A stretch of 37,608 nucleotides of DNA from Candidatus Buchananbacteria bacterium (GTDB taxonomy: Bacteria; Patescibacteriota; Patescibacteriia; 2-01-FULL-39-33): NCBI GenBank assembly GCA_903888345.1, contig CAISTG010000002.1, forward strand, positions 1-37,608, given 5' to 3'. Below are positions 20,501 to 26,141 of the stretch, one piece after another. The notes beneath the pieces are model-generated. The model was given only the letters and a program-made list of their open reading frames with translations. It made no database searches and was not told the DNA's origin. Numbering within the stretch: position 1 is the first letter of the stretch; each line of letters begins with the position of its first letter. The translations under genes were made by a program, and so were the position numbers.

Positions 20501-23500
20501 GTTTTGAGTATAATCAACAACATTATAATAATGGTTGGTACTACCAGTAGTTAGGGCCATGTCACCATTAATTTCCAACTTATTAAGTGGGGTATTAGTA
20601 CCAATACCAACATAGCCAGTACTACTAACAAAGAGGGCTGACGCCGCAGAGGCAGTGGTGATATTTACAATAGCATTAGTTGAACTACCTTGGACATGTA
20701 ACCTGGCTGATGGTGAAGCAACACCGATACCCATATTTCCAGTAAACAAGACGTCACCATTACCCTTCCAAGTCTGAATGCCAGAGATTACTACTGAAGC
20801 ACCATTATCCGTTAACTTATCAACACGTAATGAGTCGGAAATATTAATATAGCGGAAGAACTGATTGCCAGCACTGTTGCCCGCTGTTTTCCAGTTAAGC
20901 GCACTCTCGGAGCCAGAGGCATACATGTTAATATAGGCTTGCGTTCCTTCAGCTTGAATAGTAGCCCAAGCAGCGCCTTGGTAGACATGTAAATTAGCCG
21001 AGGGGGTCGAAGTACCAATGCCAACTTTGCCAGTTGGCCCCATATACAACATCGACACGCCAGTCGATGAGACGACATTAATCGAAGGAATCCCAGCGGT
21101 CGTTTGCACATTCAACATCGCCACTTGAGAAGTCGTACCGACCGACAACATACTAGCTGTCGTCGTGGCCAAAGTTGTGGTACCGGCAAAAATATTAGTT
21201 CCAGTGGCAGTATTATTTGCACCAAGATTAAAATATGATGATGAAACGGCCATCCAGTAAGGATCAGTTTCGCTAACTAAGAAACCCAGAGAAGTTGTCG
21301 CGACCCAACGCGTCGAAGTGCCAGTGCTGATCAATACTTGCCCATTAGTGCCGATAGAATTAGTTGAATCCATTAAGTACCCGCCGATGTCTAAGCCGTT
21401 AGAGAAAGAGGCGTTGCCCCTCGCGTCAATAACAAAGATATTCTGATTGGTTGAAGTGGCGACTCGAAGTAAAGTGGTAGCGTTCGATGTGCCATAAATA
21501 TTTAAATTTGCGTTAGGAGTTGAAGTCCCGATGCCCACAAAAACAGCATCAGCACCAATACCACCTAAAGTTAACATATTGGATCCGCCAACTTTGGCGT
21601 TATAACCAATGGCTGTGGCATTGACAATACCAGTCGTTGAAGCGATATTGTTGTCTCGCGACGCACCAAAACCAATGAAGGTCGCGTTAGTATCGGTAAC
21701 AGAATTATAATTTGAAACGTTGTTAAGTCCAACGCCAGCCAAAGAACCAAATGCAGTCATACCATTAGTCGAAGAAGTGTAATACAGAGAAAAGAATCCG
21801 CTGGCGGTATTATTAAAGCCAGTAGAATTCGAGTTTAAGGAAAACGAGCCATTAGCCGTATTTTGATAACCGCTAGTGTTTTGAAGCAAAGCATAAAAAC
21901 CGTTGGCAGTATTATTACCACCAGCAGTGTTTGATCCCATAGCTAAATAGCCACTGGCAGTGTTCTGGAGTCCGGTAGAATTTACTGCCAAAGCTTGATT
22001 ACCAATTGCCGTGTTAGCCCCACCGACCATAGTTAAATTACCAGCGTTACCAAAGAAATAGTTACTCAGGGTTGTCGAAGCTAAAACTAAATTAGCACCA
22101 TTATATTTCAAGGTTGAACTCGCCATCATATTAACGTTACCGATAATCATTCCGATAGAGGTCGAGGCTAAGGTTGTGGTGCCCGTGAAAGTATTAGTAC
22201 CAGTAGCATTATTATTTGTACCTAATTTGAAATATGAAGAGGAGGCAGCTAACCAAATTGGATCGGTTTCAGTAACCGTCAAAGCTGTTGAGGAAACCCA
22301 GAGCGTTGAAGTTCCAGTACTGATCAAAACTTGGCCATTAATGCCAATGGCGTTCGTGGAATCTTTAAAATAACCACCGACCGCCAATCCATTAGTGAGA
22401 GAAACATTACCATTAGAATCAATAACGAAAATATTTTGATTAGTAGAAGTAGCGACACGTAAGAGAGTTGAAGTGGTTCCAAAAACGTTTAATTGCGCAT
22501 TGGGAGTAGAAGTGCCAATACCAATATTGCCACTCACTGCAACAAACAACATTGAGGCTCCAGTCGAGGAAACGACATTAAGTGCTGGCAATGAAGTGGT
22601 GGCCTGCACCGTCAAAGTAGCGCTGGCCGTAGTAGTGCCAACGCCCACCCCAAAACTAGATAAATCACCATTACCATTGGAAACTCCAGTGACTGATAAA
22701 ATTGGATTACCAGCGAGGTTGGCGGTATAAGAAACTGGTACGCCATTACTGGTTGAAGCCGTCAGCGGCATATCGGTCCAAGTAACAACACCCGAATCAG
22801 TCGGGAAAGAAATCGCACCGATTTCCATATTATCAATTGAAGTAACACCGGACGAAGAACTGTAAGTCAAGGCACCATTACCAACAACAAAATCATTGTA
22901 AATAGTAGTGGTACTGTTCGGCATCGAGACTGAACCAATACCAACATTTCCCTGACTCAAATCGCCGGTAATCAGATTGCCGATATTCAGCGAATTTGCG
23001 GTGGTGGTGGCAGCCGTTAATATTCCATTGCCAATAATAATATTGTTATAACCATTGATTAAATTACTGCCCGCGGCATTGCCAATGGCGATGTTGTTGT
23101 AACCAACCGTTAAGCCAGCTAATGATGAGGTACCAAAAGCCAAGTTGCCGTAGCCAGAAGTAACGGCAGTTAAAGCGCTATTACCAAAAGCCAGATTACT
23201 GCTACCACTAGTAACCAGGGTTAAAGTACTGGAACCAATGCCCAGGTTATCCATCCCCGTCATGCTCAAATTGCCAGCATTACCAAAAAAGAAATTGCTC
23301 AGCGTCGTTGACGCATAAGCTAAGTTAACGCCGTTATATTTATAATAACTACCCAATGAAAGATTCGTATCGCCATAAATATCCAATTTGAAAGCTGGGG
23401 CATTAGTACCAATTCCTACATTACCACTACCGGAGACTGCCAAGAGTGAAGCGCCCGTCGAAGAAGTTATGAGCAAGGCCGGAACACCCGCACCACCCTG

Positions 23501-24367
23501 TACATTAAGCATGGCGGTAATGGAAGAAGTTCCGACGGATAAGCGACTGATCGAAGTAGTCGCTAAGGTGGTGGTTCCAATACCCACTAAGTTGGTAGAG
23601 GTAACATTGGTTCCGGTCAGATTAGTAAAAATTCCCGTAAACGCATTCAAGGTCGTAGCGAATAAATTCGTTGTCGTAGCATTCGTGGTCGTCGAATTCG
23701 TCGCCGTTAGATTGGTAATCGTAGCAAACGTGGCCGTTAAATTATTAAAAAACGCCGAAAAAGCGTTGAGAATTGAGGCAAAAAAGTTAGTGGAAGTGGC
23801 GCGCGTCATCGACGCATTTTGCGCGAAGAAATTGGTCGAGGTTAGATTGGTAATCGTCGCTTGCGCGTTATCAAGATCCGAGCGTAATAAAGAAGTCGAA
23901 CCGACACCGCCAACCGTGCCAGCGTCGTTAGCATAAAGAGCGGCTGGAACCGCGCCAAGTTTTTTTCGTGGCGAGAGCACTACTGGGGTCGTGGTACCGA
24001 TAGAAACCTCCAAATAAAGCGGCTGATTAAAAAAAGAAACTGTTGTCGGCAAGGGATTAACCTCACCCAACATGACCGAAAATAAGCCATTAGTTAACGA
24101 AACTTTATTGGCGCCAGTACGTGTTTCCGTCCAGAGAGCGGCGCCACCAGTGGAACTAGCATAAAGCTTGAATTCCATGGCATAAGCACCATCATCAGCC
24201 ACGACATTGGAATGTGTTGTGAGTTTTCCTTGGTAGTTGATTTGCGGATTAAAGGCCGCTTGAGCAAAAGTTGATAAAAAACAAAAAACACCTAGTATTG
24301 TGACAAAAACAACACTAGCCGTGGCCCCGATTAGCCGGTTTCTTTTTTTGTTTTTAGTTACTTCCAT
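5489..24367 (-). CDS. Giant secreted modular repeat protein (6292 aa) with C-terminal S74/endosialidase-type chaperone domain
   Basis: Intact 18.9 kb frame; N-terminal signal/TM segment; repeated GNVGIGTSTPNA and LRVATSTNQNIFVIDxxGN modules; S74-like SSRTYKDNI...YDWKATGQSDFGLIAEEVKAALPELY; followed by a further beta domain. Confidence 0.93.
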   Translation of the reverse strand: MEVTKNKKRNRLIGATASVVFVTILGVFCFLSTFAQAAFNPQINYQGKLTTHSNVVADDGAYAMEFKLYASSTGGAALWTETRTGANKVSLTNGLFSVMLGEVNPLPTTVSFFNQPLYLEVSIGTTTPVVLSPRKKLGAVPAALYANDAGTVGGVGSTSLLRSDLDNAQATITNLTSTNFFAQNASMTRATSTNFFASILNAFSAFFNNLTATFATITNLTATNSTTTNATTTNLFATTLNAFTGIFTNLTGTNVTSTNLVGIGTTTLATTSISRLSVGTSSITAMLNVQGGAGVPALLITSSTGASLLAVSGSGNVGIGTNAPAFKLDIYGDTNLSLGSYYKYNGVNLAYASTTLSNFFFGNAGNLSMTGMDNLGIGSSTLTLVTSGSSNLAFGNSALTAVTSGYGNLAFGTSSLAGLTVGYNNIAIGNAAGSNLINGYNNIIIGNGILTAATTTANSLNIGNLITGDLSQGNVGIGSVSMPNSTTTIYNDFVVGNGALTYSSSSGVTSIDNMEIGAISFPTDSGVVTWTDMPLTASTSNGVPVSYTANLAGNPILSVTGVSNGNGDLSSFGVGVGTTTASATLTVQATTSLPALNVVSSTGASMLFVAVSGNIGIGTSTPNAQLNVFGTTSTLLRVATSTNQNIFVIDSNGNVSLTNGLAVGGYFKDSTNAIGINGQVLISTGTSTLWVSSTALTVTETDPIWLAASSSYFKLGTNNNATGTNTFTGTTTLASTSIGMIIGNVNMMASSTLKYNGANLVLASTTLSNYFFGNAGNLTMVGGANTAIGNQALAVNSTGLQNTASGYLAMGSNTAGGNNTANGFYALLQNTSGYQNTANGSFSLNSNSTGFNNTASGFFSLYYTSSTNGMTAFGSLAGVGLNNVSNYNSVTDTNATFIGFGASRDNNIASTTGIVNATAIGYNAKVGGSNMLTLGGIGADAVFVGIGTSTPNANLNIYGTSNATTLLRVATSTNQNIFVIDARGNASFSNGLDIGGYLMDSTNSIGTNGQVLISTGTSTRWVATTSLGFLVSETDPYWMAVSSSYFNLGANNTATGTNIFAGTTTLATTTASMLSVGTTSQVAMLNVQTTAGIPSINVVSSTGVSMLYMGPTGKVGIGTSTPSANLHVYQGAAWATIQAEGTQAYINMYASGSESALNWKTAGNSAGNQFFRYINISDSLRVDKLTDNGASVVISGIQTWKGNGDVLFTGNMGIGVASPSARLHVQGSSTNAIVNITTASAASALFVSSTGYVGIGTNTPLNKLEINGDMALTTGSTNHYYNVVDYTQNISSITGTGIISLPKFGSQTMLQIRISGYDYTSRGAWEILIGGYNFSDHNWYNSSIKYYGTPPFNQVRLANNSSTDLILLGNTSTTWAYPKFTVNEVIAGHTSITGWGTGWTTNISSTEPTLYNAVALNPKTFEDANGNFGIGTTTPNARLQVTNAAGTGNLLVLASSSNTALLTVNSNGYLSMGTTSAGSLLTLQTAAGTSALNIASSTGASMLYVAPSGNVGIGNSSARNQLTIGTIGSIGSDLDSNSALLVSQGSNTYALSFYKAGAVVGTEATIALGNQQAGGVAIPYAIIGDVIEDATGNAASGSFFIRTRRSGSIVEAVRVLSSGFVGVGTTTPNSLFNIFGTTSTLLRVATSTNQNIFVIDANGNASFSNGLDIGGYLMDSTNSIGTNGQVLISTGTSTRWVATTSLGFLVSETDPYWMSASSSYFKLGANNIATGTNAFTGTTTLATTTASMLSVGTTSQSSMFNIQGAVGVASLNITSSTGASLLTIAANGNVGIGTANPSVKLDVSGSEFVAYNVGNRFSSGIATPNGTYKNVFYNNSDTDAGRLALFNDVTGATGSVASPMTFKLTSTGDMTDGFGPGFLYAIEDNAGVENFIARTSAVRNGSDSIGKFQIDVSNDGTWGASATKLTVLSTGQIGIGTSTPGAMLSVQGTSTTPLLSVVTSSTASALYVAANGNVGVGTTSSIAKFSVMGTAGSNPIFDFVSSTGDSLAKMNANGQMYLYGTNFPQLTIDSAQHASIYLDRGGTGYTNQFRFLTAGAEKWRFGETDTTENLTYTYFNGNWVDALTLQYNTGNIGIGNNTPNAKLSIFGTTTDTLVRVATSTNQNIFVIDSSGNVTISNGLDIGGYLMDSTNSVGTNGQVLISTGTSTRWVASTTFGFLTTSTGLTTANFATNTISQWVNDAGYITSSIFATNNTWTGTNTFATATASRLAVGTTSQVSMLNIQGASGVSALNITSSTGASLLTILSNGNVGIGTSSPTNRLEVAGNTYLGGNLTVTGSGTFAGALSGSNLKQIQYSFAVPAAAGDAIGFATVTNSDFSSNVEIWLTIHSGGYAQSKRYIVPVQYNGTAGVWQKALPISTTGAYSGNDAEIDVMISGQIAAFRLRRTAGATAGTASITLAIGGDPAGTTVAASTTVFTAPSVTVNYAPTSLTMKNGRTGINNDAPTAYLDILGTTEQLRVGYDAANYLSATIGSTGLTTFNTIGTAPNFAFLGGNVGIGTSTPNAYLNVYGSSSAVTLLRVATSTNQNIFVIDASGNVSLSNGLAVGGYFKDSTNAIGNNGQILISTGTSTRWVATTSLGFLVSETDPYWMAASSSYFKLGANNTATGTNAFTGTTTLATTTASMLSIGTSSQSSMLNIQGASGVSALNITSSTGASMLYMTPNGNIGIGTTSPSSMLTLGNSGNSSGVITLNGISTNYGMVNQSIQNVMNGNNSMLYFNQVTGSAFTPNTVRFNGPNTGIESVNSNDYLGLRFMETYSTGFVGLVSTGAANGSVPANGWMMSMAFANNGKVGSVVPLTSLAAPTWRNVLDDGSGNMTITGNVGVGTSTPNANLNVFGTTNTLLRVATSTNQNIFVIDANGNASLSNGLSLGGYLKDSTNSTGVNGQILISTGTSTMWVSTTTLGYLTNYNSSTAQAVFAGVSSTNVTTTNLVVNSKLGIGTSTPTSQLHIFNPVYTGTPMVLLQGQNPSITQSIERDGGGVAFTAFDLNAKNTTTGLSADFGQIGVYGSLNSGVTAPSLLYMFFGAETDASYSTNTFRLYPNKTAYFDGNVGVGVLSPTVKLDVGGTASSTGLQVNGNGTITGNLGVTGMVTGSNLAVTNWNNVYNSWNASSSQWQTFWNVSNTVPYLSVNNTFTGINTFATTTATRLSVGTSSVTSMVNIQGAPGVSALNITSSTGASMVTVAANGNVGIGTASPSQPLEVNGRILSKEYNINNGYGTGEFRADSLNVRFGAIGALDFALNSQANVGIGIDTANVSTTRYFSIFANNYYARDAVELFRVQENGLVGIGTSTPNAYLTVFGTSSLATTLLRVATSTNQNIFVIDANGNATFSNGLDIGGYLMDSTNSIGTNGQILISTGTSTRWVATTSLGFLVSETDPYWMAASSSYFKLGANNTATGTNAFTGTTTLATTTASMLSIGTSSQSSMLNIQGAPGISALNISSSTGASMLYVAPNGNLGIGITTPASRLAIYSGDDKDTGPIINLGGSGVNQVESGRLRFTETNMAASPYYQGAFIHYNGSINTLNIGVHDTADAVQGSDVNAISIVRSSAYVGIGVLSPTVRLEVAGTASSTGLQVNGNGTITGNLGVTGTVTGSNLAVTNWNNVYASWNASSSQWQAFWNVSNTVPYLSVNNTFTGSNTFSGTTTLATTTASRVSIGTSSALSMLNIQGASGISTLNITSSTGSSTFAVAANGFVGIGTNAPTSALHIVTNSGQSSVDAMTLEAPFTGGSYVGILFKTAGTPYNMARISATANSELGGYRGLAFSVSNGAANPYEAVRISGTGNLGIGTSSPSAKLTVIGTTTDTLLRVATSTNQNIFVIDASGNVAISNGLDIGGYLMDSTNSIGTNGQVLISTGTSTKWVATTSFGFLTTSTGLTTANFSTNTISQWVNDAGYITSSIFATNNTWTGTNSFATETAARLSVGTTSVASMLNIQGASGVSALSITSSTGASMLYMAPNGFIGIGTSTPAVALDVNGGFKAIDTTSNIPFIFGEQGGVNRLRLYSSGPSIRFLDSGNSYANMGIGGLSIGNFATVSPTQNGIIVSGSVVIGTSTSWAKLSVQNAYGATQALFDVVTTTSATFATSSIFYVGSNGNVGIGTTTPSQKFVVNGNASINGTLTVASTTYIGDAGTGISFEKRYFAEATMATSLPVTLMKFNSSAANSVMNVGSMVGGISNGLYIAEPHTGSDRFPDLRFVGDGYAYGGDISYVAGIEFNTSTRRMEFDSYNGYNFGVSNSTSSNAFIINSDATTTGNFVASGNLTTGGTLKVASLNGLLLGTNGVVTAVSTSSLGLTVSAFATSSISQWVNNSGYITASALTPYLTTTTAAATYQLIGNYLTNYNSSTALAVFSGVSSTNVTTTNLVATGQTTLATTTSGRLSVGTTSATSMLNIQGASGVSALNITSSTGASMLYMAPNGYVGVGTTTPAVKFSVVDSGASNSTQIMNIKGGRTQSLSLYDDTFQSNGGGFYFNWYGQDTFFATNGVDVIKANGTIGIGTTTPNAKLSIFGTTTDTLLRVATSTNQNIFVIDANGNASFSNGLSLGGYFKDSTNSTGTNGQVLISTGTSTQWVSTSSLGITGGSGLAATAFTASGTGLTITTTTNSVQYGWTNPGYVSNYNSSTALALFSGVSSTNTTSTNLTVTGLTTLATTTASKLSVGTTSAIAMVNIQAAAGVYALNITSSTGASLLNIDNNGSVNVGAATQPADAYGPYSLYVVGPDAKNVFSIGNTAQTARASMFISAGSATAAVQFGTVTTNKFGLFTNNNSPQLTLSTNGGTAIGFTGYNNVSAPAEGLIVKGAGGFGTSTPNAFLHVYGSSSAIALLRVATSTNPNIFVVDGNGDVSMTGNLNMIGLTGNIITTSSIKLAIQDLDTRLYNQQNTTKEMTGFPNRTDTSLAFFDNTRAFQITGTNFKVYSSGKEYIKSSEVITIPNVTGLYFIYYDKTTAALSTSTTFWTLTDGTIPIVTIYWNATIQKGIMADERHGLTMDGATHAYLHSTVGTRYQSGLTGTFDNNRATTTAGVIWDEDIDLSIAQQVQFPVLYKIGTGWQFTAAQNAYYILQASNVLYNLGGTSTSTVGNNNYVAYWIVATDNVANPVVAIMGQSVDGSIANARTNNTWESLSFGTLPFSEMKVLYRVILRQVGGAAVYQEVQDLRSVSNLPSGTYVASSHGALSGLLNDDHTQYALLAGRDTGQSLFGGNASGTNLVIQGNSVDYGVVAVQPNGGAVNVGTTTSITAGSYIFNIASTTGANYLSVLKSGYVGVGTSTPNAYLNIYGASSATTLLRVATSTNQNIFVIDNSGNVTISNGLAIGGYLKDSTNAAGTTGQILMSTGTSTKWVSTSTLGMIGGSSSSTNYWADSGTALSPIDSSRGLTIGGDINMATGTALKYNGVVLAYASTSKLNYFYGGAGNMTMTGIQNLGFGQYSLSVNTTGHDNIGFGISSLLSNKTGNYNVANGNFSLYGNVSGSFNNASGYMSLKFGSTTEGLTALGAFAGTGIGGTVSDYNSVIDTNSTFIGYGASRDSNNASTTSLTNATAIGYNAKVSGSNMMALGGTGADAVFVGIGTSGPSEKLTVADGNIYSYNAINYGGLDYSTAFQTSYGYFDEAMATDTVASVNGYSDNGVGVRGEGLVGVNGYGAAVGVMGMATNDFSISGLFVNNANNGYAIFASSTNYGIYSAFGQNYFGGTTTMPFDSKIGDVAGSNYMTVENMPFSGTYANGSLPLIKFNSQFPGDSTVGAVDRSLIIAASGSVLPSLAFAAENFADTGNVGKIIYNTNNNSMIIGDITGIGSVNPVDLVIANGNLNIKGASTSPLITVGDDIGNTLAINHMSLGLALEGHTTALAGQSIPDVSMVAVKNGLAIINDASSSIYEALGSSDTVGLSFADASFVTSADITFEDQSGHLKLRSNYIELDSGNGVLVTDLGTNGTVYSYNGILTNVDPSSRTYKDNIASTTLNVDALLGLQIKSYDWKATGQSDFGLIAEEVKAALPELYMENGTNKGYRADHLPFYLLQIAQNQNAEIKELTSRLNEVSTSTASNNTTLTVYSNNNSFSNLTVSTASSFYGTMTVFGEAGFEAKVTFKNDVEIQGKLYLDKDQLGTVMIPAGTTTIEVKFDKPYNSVPKVLLNLNLSTSSIFARYAVTKKSTSSFWIIIDAPVADDLYFDWVALGQRETVIDYSASSTDNTFENLVNAPLEGSGASGAETTATSSATEQSEGVVTTTTEIPTSTPDASETPATPETPAVPAAASVVTETAGSDSGSSLPTGQAGPE
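5785..6020 (-). other. Post-chaperone C-terminal beta domain (H-type-lectin-like?) of giant 1
   Basis: AGTTTIEVKFDKPYNSVPKVLLNLN...YAVTKKSTSSFWIIIDAPVADDLYFDWVALG; clearly paralogous to the giant 2 C-terminus. Confidence 0.5.
6220..6487 (-). other. S74-type intramolecular chaperone domain of giant 1
   Basis: SSRTYKDNI retains the Ser and Lys of the S(D)xxxK(x)N(I) pattern; GLIAEEV; ends in coiled-coil-like AQNQNAEIKELTSRL. Confidence 0.8.
8421..22440 (-). repeat. About 11 copies of the scaffold module LRVATSTN(Q/P)NIFV(I/V)D in giant 1
   Basis: DNA copies seen near 22421, 21428, 19403, 17987, 16717, 15741, 14341, 12843, 10718, 9795 and 8413; irregular spacing of about 0.9-2.1 kb. Confidence 0.9.
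8715..9735 (-). other. Unique non-repeat insert in giant 1, resembling phage structural/tail-associated domains
   Basis: IKLAIQDLDTRLYNQ...ADERHGLTMDGATHAYLHSTVGTRYQSG...SSHGALSGLLNDDHTQYALLAGR. Confidence 0.5.
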
Positions 24368-24453
24368 TAAGAGTTCGGCAAATATTAGTAAATAATTTTT
24401 TTTGCCTAAATTTTAATAAAAAAATAATGCTTTTTTACTAAATTTCTATCTTT

Positions 24454-24462
24454 ATTATAACA
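24454..24462 (-). promoter_or_regulatory. Extended -10 (TGTTATAAT) of giant 1
   Basis: Plus-strand ATTATAACA; the 14-mer ATTATAACACAAAA is identical upstream of giant 2. Confidence 0.6.
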
Positions 24463-24494
24463 CAAAACCAGCTATAAATCATAGCTGGTTTTGT
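24462..24494 (-). terminator. Perfect 14-bp hairpin between the 541-aa gene and giant 1 (terminator and/or regulatory)
   Basis: ACAAAACCAGCTAT (24462-24475) - AAATC - ATAGCTGGTTTTGT (24481-24494). Confidence 0.7.
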
Positions 24495-24500
24495 GGATAA
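24492..24500 (-). promoter_or_regulatory. DnaA-box-like TTATCCACA upstream of giant 1
   Basis: Plus-strand TGTGGATAA, exact match to the classical DnaA box; within a 15-mer TTGTGGATAACTTTT also found at 29474. Confidence 0.5.
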
Positions 24501-24513
24501 CTTTTTAATTATT

Positions 24514-26139
24514 TTACTCGATATTTTTGCGATTTTTAAACTGAAACCTCCTTAATAATAACCATAAAATCAACAGGAATATTATCAGCCACCACCAATA
24601 CTGTAGTAGCCAAACATTAAGTTTATAATATATGCCCGCATAGCACTCTAGTGGTCGTCCCCAACAAACTTGCTGTGGCATCTGCTGGATCACTTTTAAA
24701 TATGATTGCAAGAGCTCTTCGGAATTAGCTTTCAGTCTACCTTGAATATCGCGAATTGGTAAATCGTGTTGATCGTAAAGAATTATATTAACCTGATAAT
24801 CTCCTGGTAAGAGTCCAGCTAGGGTTGCGCTCAATCTTGTACCATTACAATCACGCGACAATAAATATTGCTGAAAAGAATTCTGACCGGTAATAACTAG
24901 TACTAAATTTTTAATTTGCGGTGGCACTTTACTGGCTGAGATCGCCACCGTTAACGGTGCTCGTGAAGAGTTTAATGTTACTAAATCCCTTAAAAATGGC
25001 AGTTTTTGACCGGAATTAATGAAATCAAAGTCATATAGACTCAAACGATATATATTTTCCAGCGCCTCAGCCGATAAAGACGGTGGCACAATTTCAATTT
25101 CAGGCTGAACAATAAATATCGGAATTGACTGAAACATAATGACGGCCGTCAACACTCCCGAAGACACGCGTGAACCATCGGTTGTAAACACTGTATAGTA
25201 CGAAGTGCGATTATTAAAAGTCCGATCCCAAGCCATTAATTTCCCCTCTTGCAGCTTACCTGCACCACGGTAGATAAGTTCACCAGTAGTTAAGCTTGGA
25301 TAAAAATCGAAGCTACGACGAATTATTACTTCCTGATAATTTTTGTTTGCCGGATCAGTCCAGCTCAGCTGTGCTTGATGGTCTTTGACCTGAACCGTCA
25401 AGTCATTAACATTTACTAAGGGTTGCTCTGCTGGCGGCACTGGCGCAATTTCTTCTTTCAATAAAAAAGAAATATTTTGCAAGAAAGCCTCATGATTTAA
25501 GGTGTCTTTACAAAAAATTTTAAAATAATAAGGGGTATTTACAGCCAAATTCGATAAAGTCACTGAATGTGACTGCGTAATAAACGCTTCTGTTGATAAT
25601 CCCAAGGCATAATATAAATTAGTGCCCCATGACAATTGGCACGAAGCGTCATGATTAGTGGTCCAATCAATAACGGTTTCACTTTTACTCTTTTGGGAAA
25701 TTTTTAAATTTTCGATCAACAAATTAGTGATCCCTCCGCCACCGCCTCCCCCACCTATTGCCGGACAGTCCGCCGCACATAAAGCGTTATTCTCAGACCA
25801 ATCACAAACGCCGTTACCACAATGACAATCAATCGCACAATTTCCGAAATTCTCACCTAGACCCGAGTCACAAACTCCATTACCACAAGTCGAAGTTAAA
25901 CAGTCAACTGCACAATTACCGACATTTTCCAGTCGATCAGTCTCGCAAATACCATTATTGTTACAACCGCAATCAGTTGAACAAGTGACATCATTTTCAC
26001 CATAAACCGTCTCACAAATAGCATTGTTATTGCAAGAAAAAACCGTAACTTCTACTGGATACTGAACAGTGGCAGCCCCAACCGGCAGGGCTGCCAAAAA
26101 AAATAACGGTAAAAAAAATTGTAAAAGTTTGAATTTCAT
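24514..26139 (-). CDS. Secreted/membrane-anchored protein: signal peptide, four Cys repeats, polyglycine linker, FnIII-like domains, C-terminal TM helix
   Basis: CGNGVCDxGENxxNCAxDC-type repeats; GGGGGGGG; ASCQLSWGTNLYYALGLS...TPYYFKIFC; C-terminal LLQYWWWLIIFLLILWLLLRR. Confidence 0.8.
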   Translation of the reverse strand: MKFKLLQFFLPLFFLAALPVGAATVQYPVEVTVFSCNNNAICETVYGENDVTCSTDCGCNNNGICETDRLENVGNCAVDCLTSTCGNGVCDSGLGENFGNCAIDCHCGNGVCDWSENNALCAADCPAIGGGGGGGGITNLLIENLKISQKSKSETVIDWTTNHDASCQLSWGTNLYYALGLSTEAFITQSHSVTLSNLAVNTPYYFKIFCKDTLNHEAFLQNISFLLKEEIAPVPPAEQPLVNVNDLTVQVKDHQAQLSWTDPANKNYQEVIIRRSFDFYPSLTTGELIYRGAGKLQEGKLMAWDRTFNNRTSYYTVFTTDGSRVSSGVLTAVIMFQSIPIFIVQPEIEIVPPSLSAEALENIYRLSLYDFDFINSGQKLPFLRDLVTLNSSRAPLTVAISASKVPPQIKNLVLVITGQNSFQQYLLSRDCNGTRLSATLAGLLPGDYQVNIILYDQHDLPIRDIQGRLKANSEELLQSYLKVIQQMPQQVCWGRPLECYAGIYYKLNVWLLQYWWWLIIFLLILWLLLRRFQFKNRKNIE

Positions 26140-26141
26140 GA

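Noticed and set aside
8413-22440. Regularly recurring DNA repeats as a CRISPR array
   Set aside because: Repeats are in-frame coding modules at irregular 0.9-2.1 kb spacing inside one ORF; no short repeat-spacer pattern.
23388-23936. Plus-strand 182-aa ORF antisense to giant 1
   Set aside because: Val/Ala/Pro-rich translation is the complement of Ser/Thr/Asn-rich repeats; same explanation for the many other antisense and off-frame ORFs within 5489-24367 and 29788-37278.
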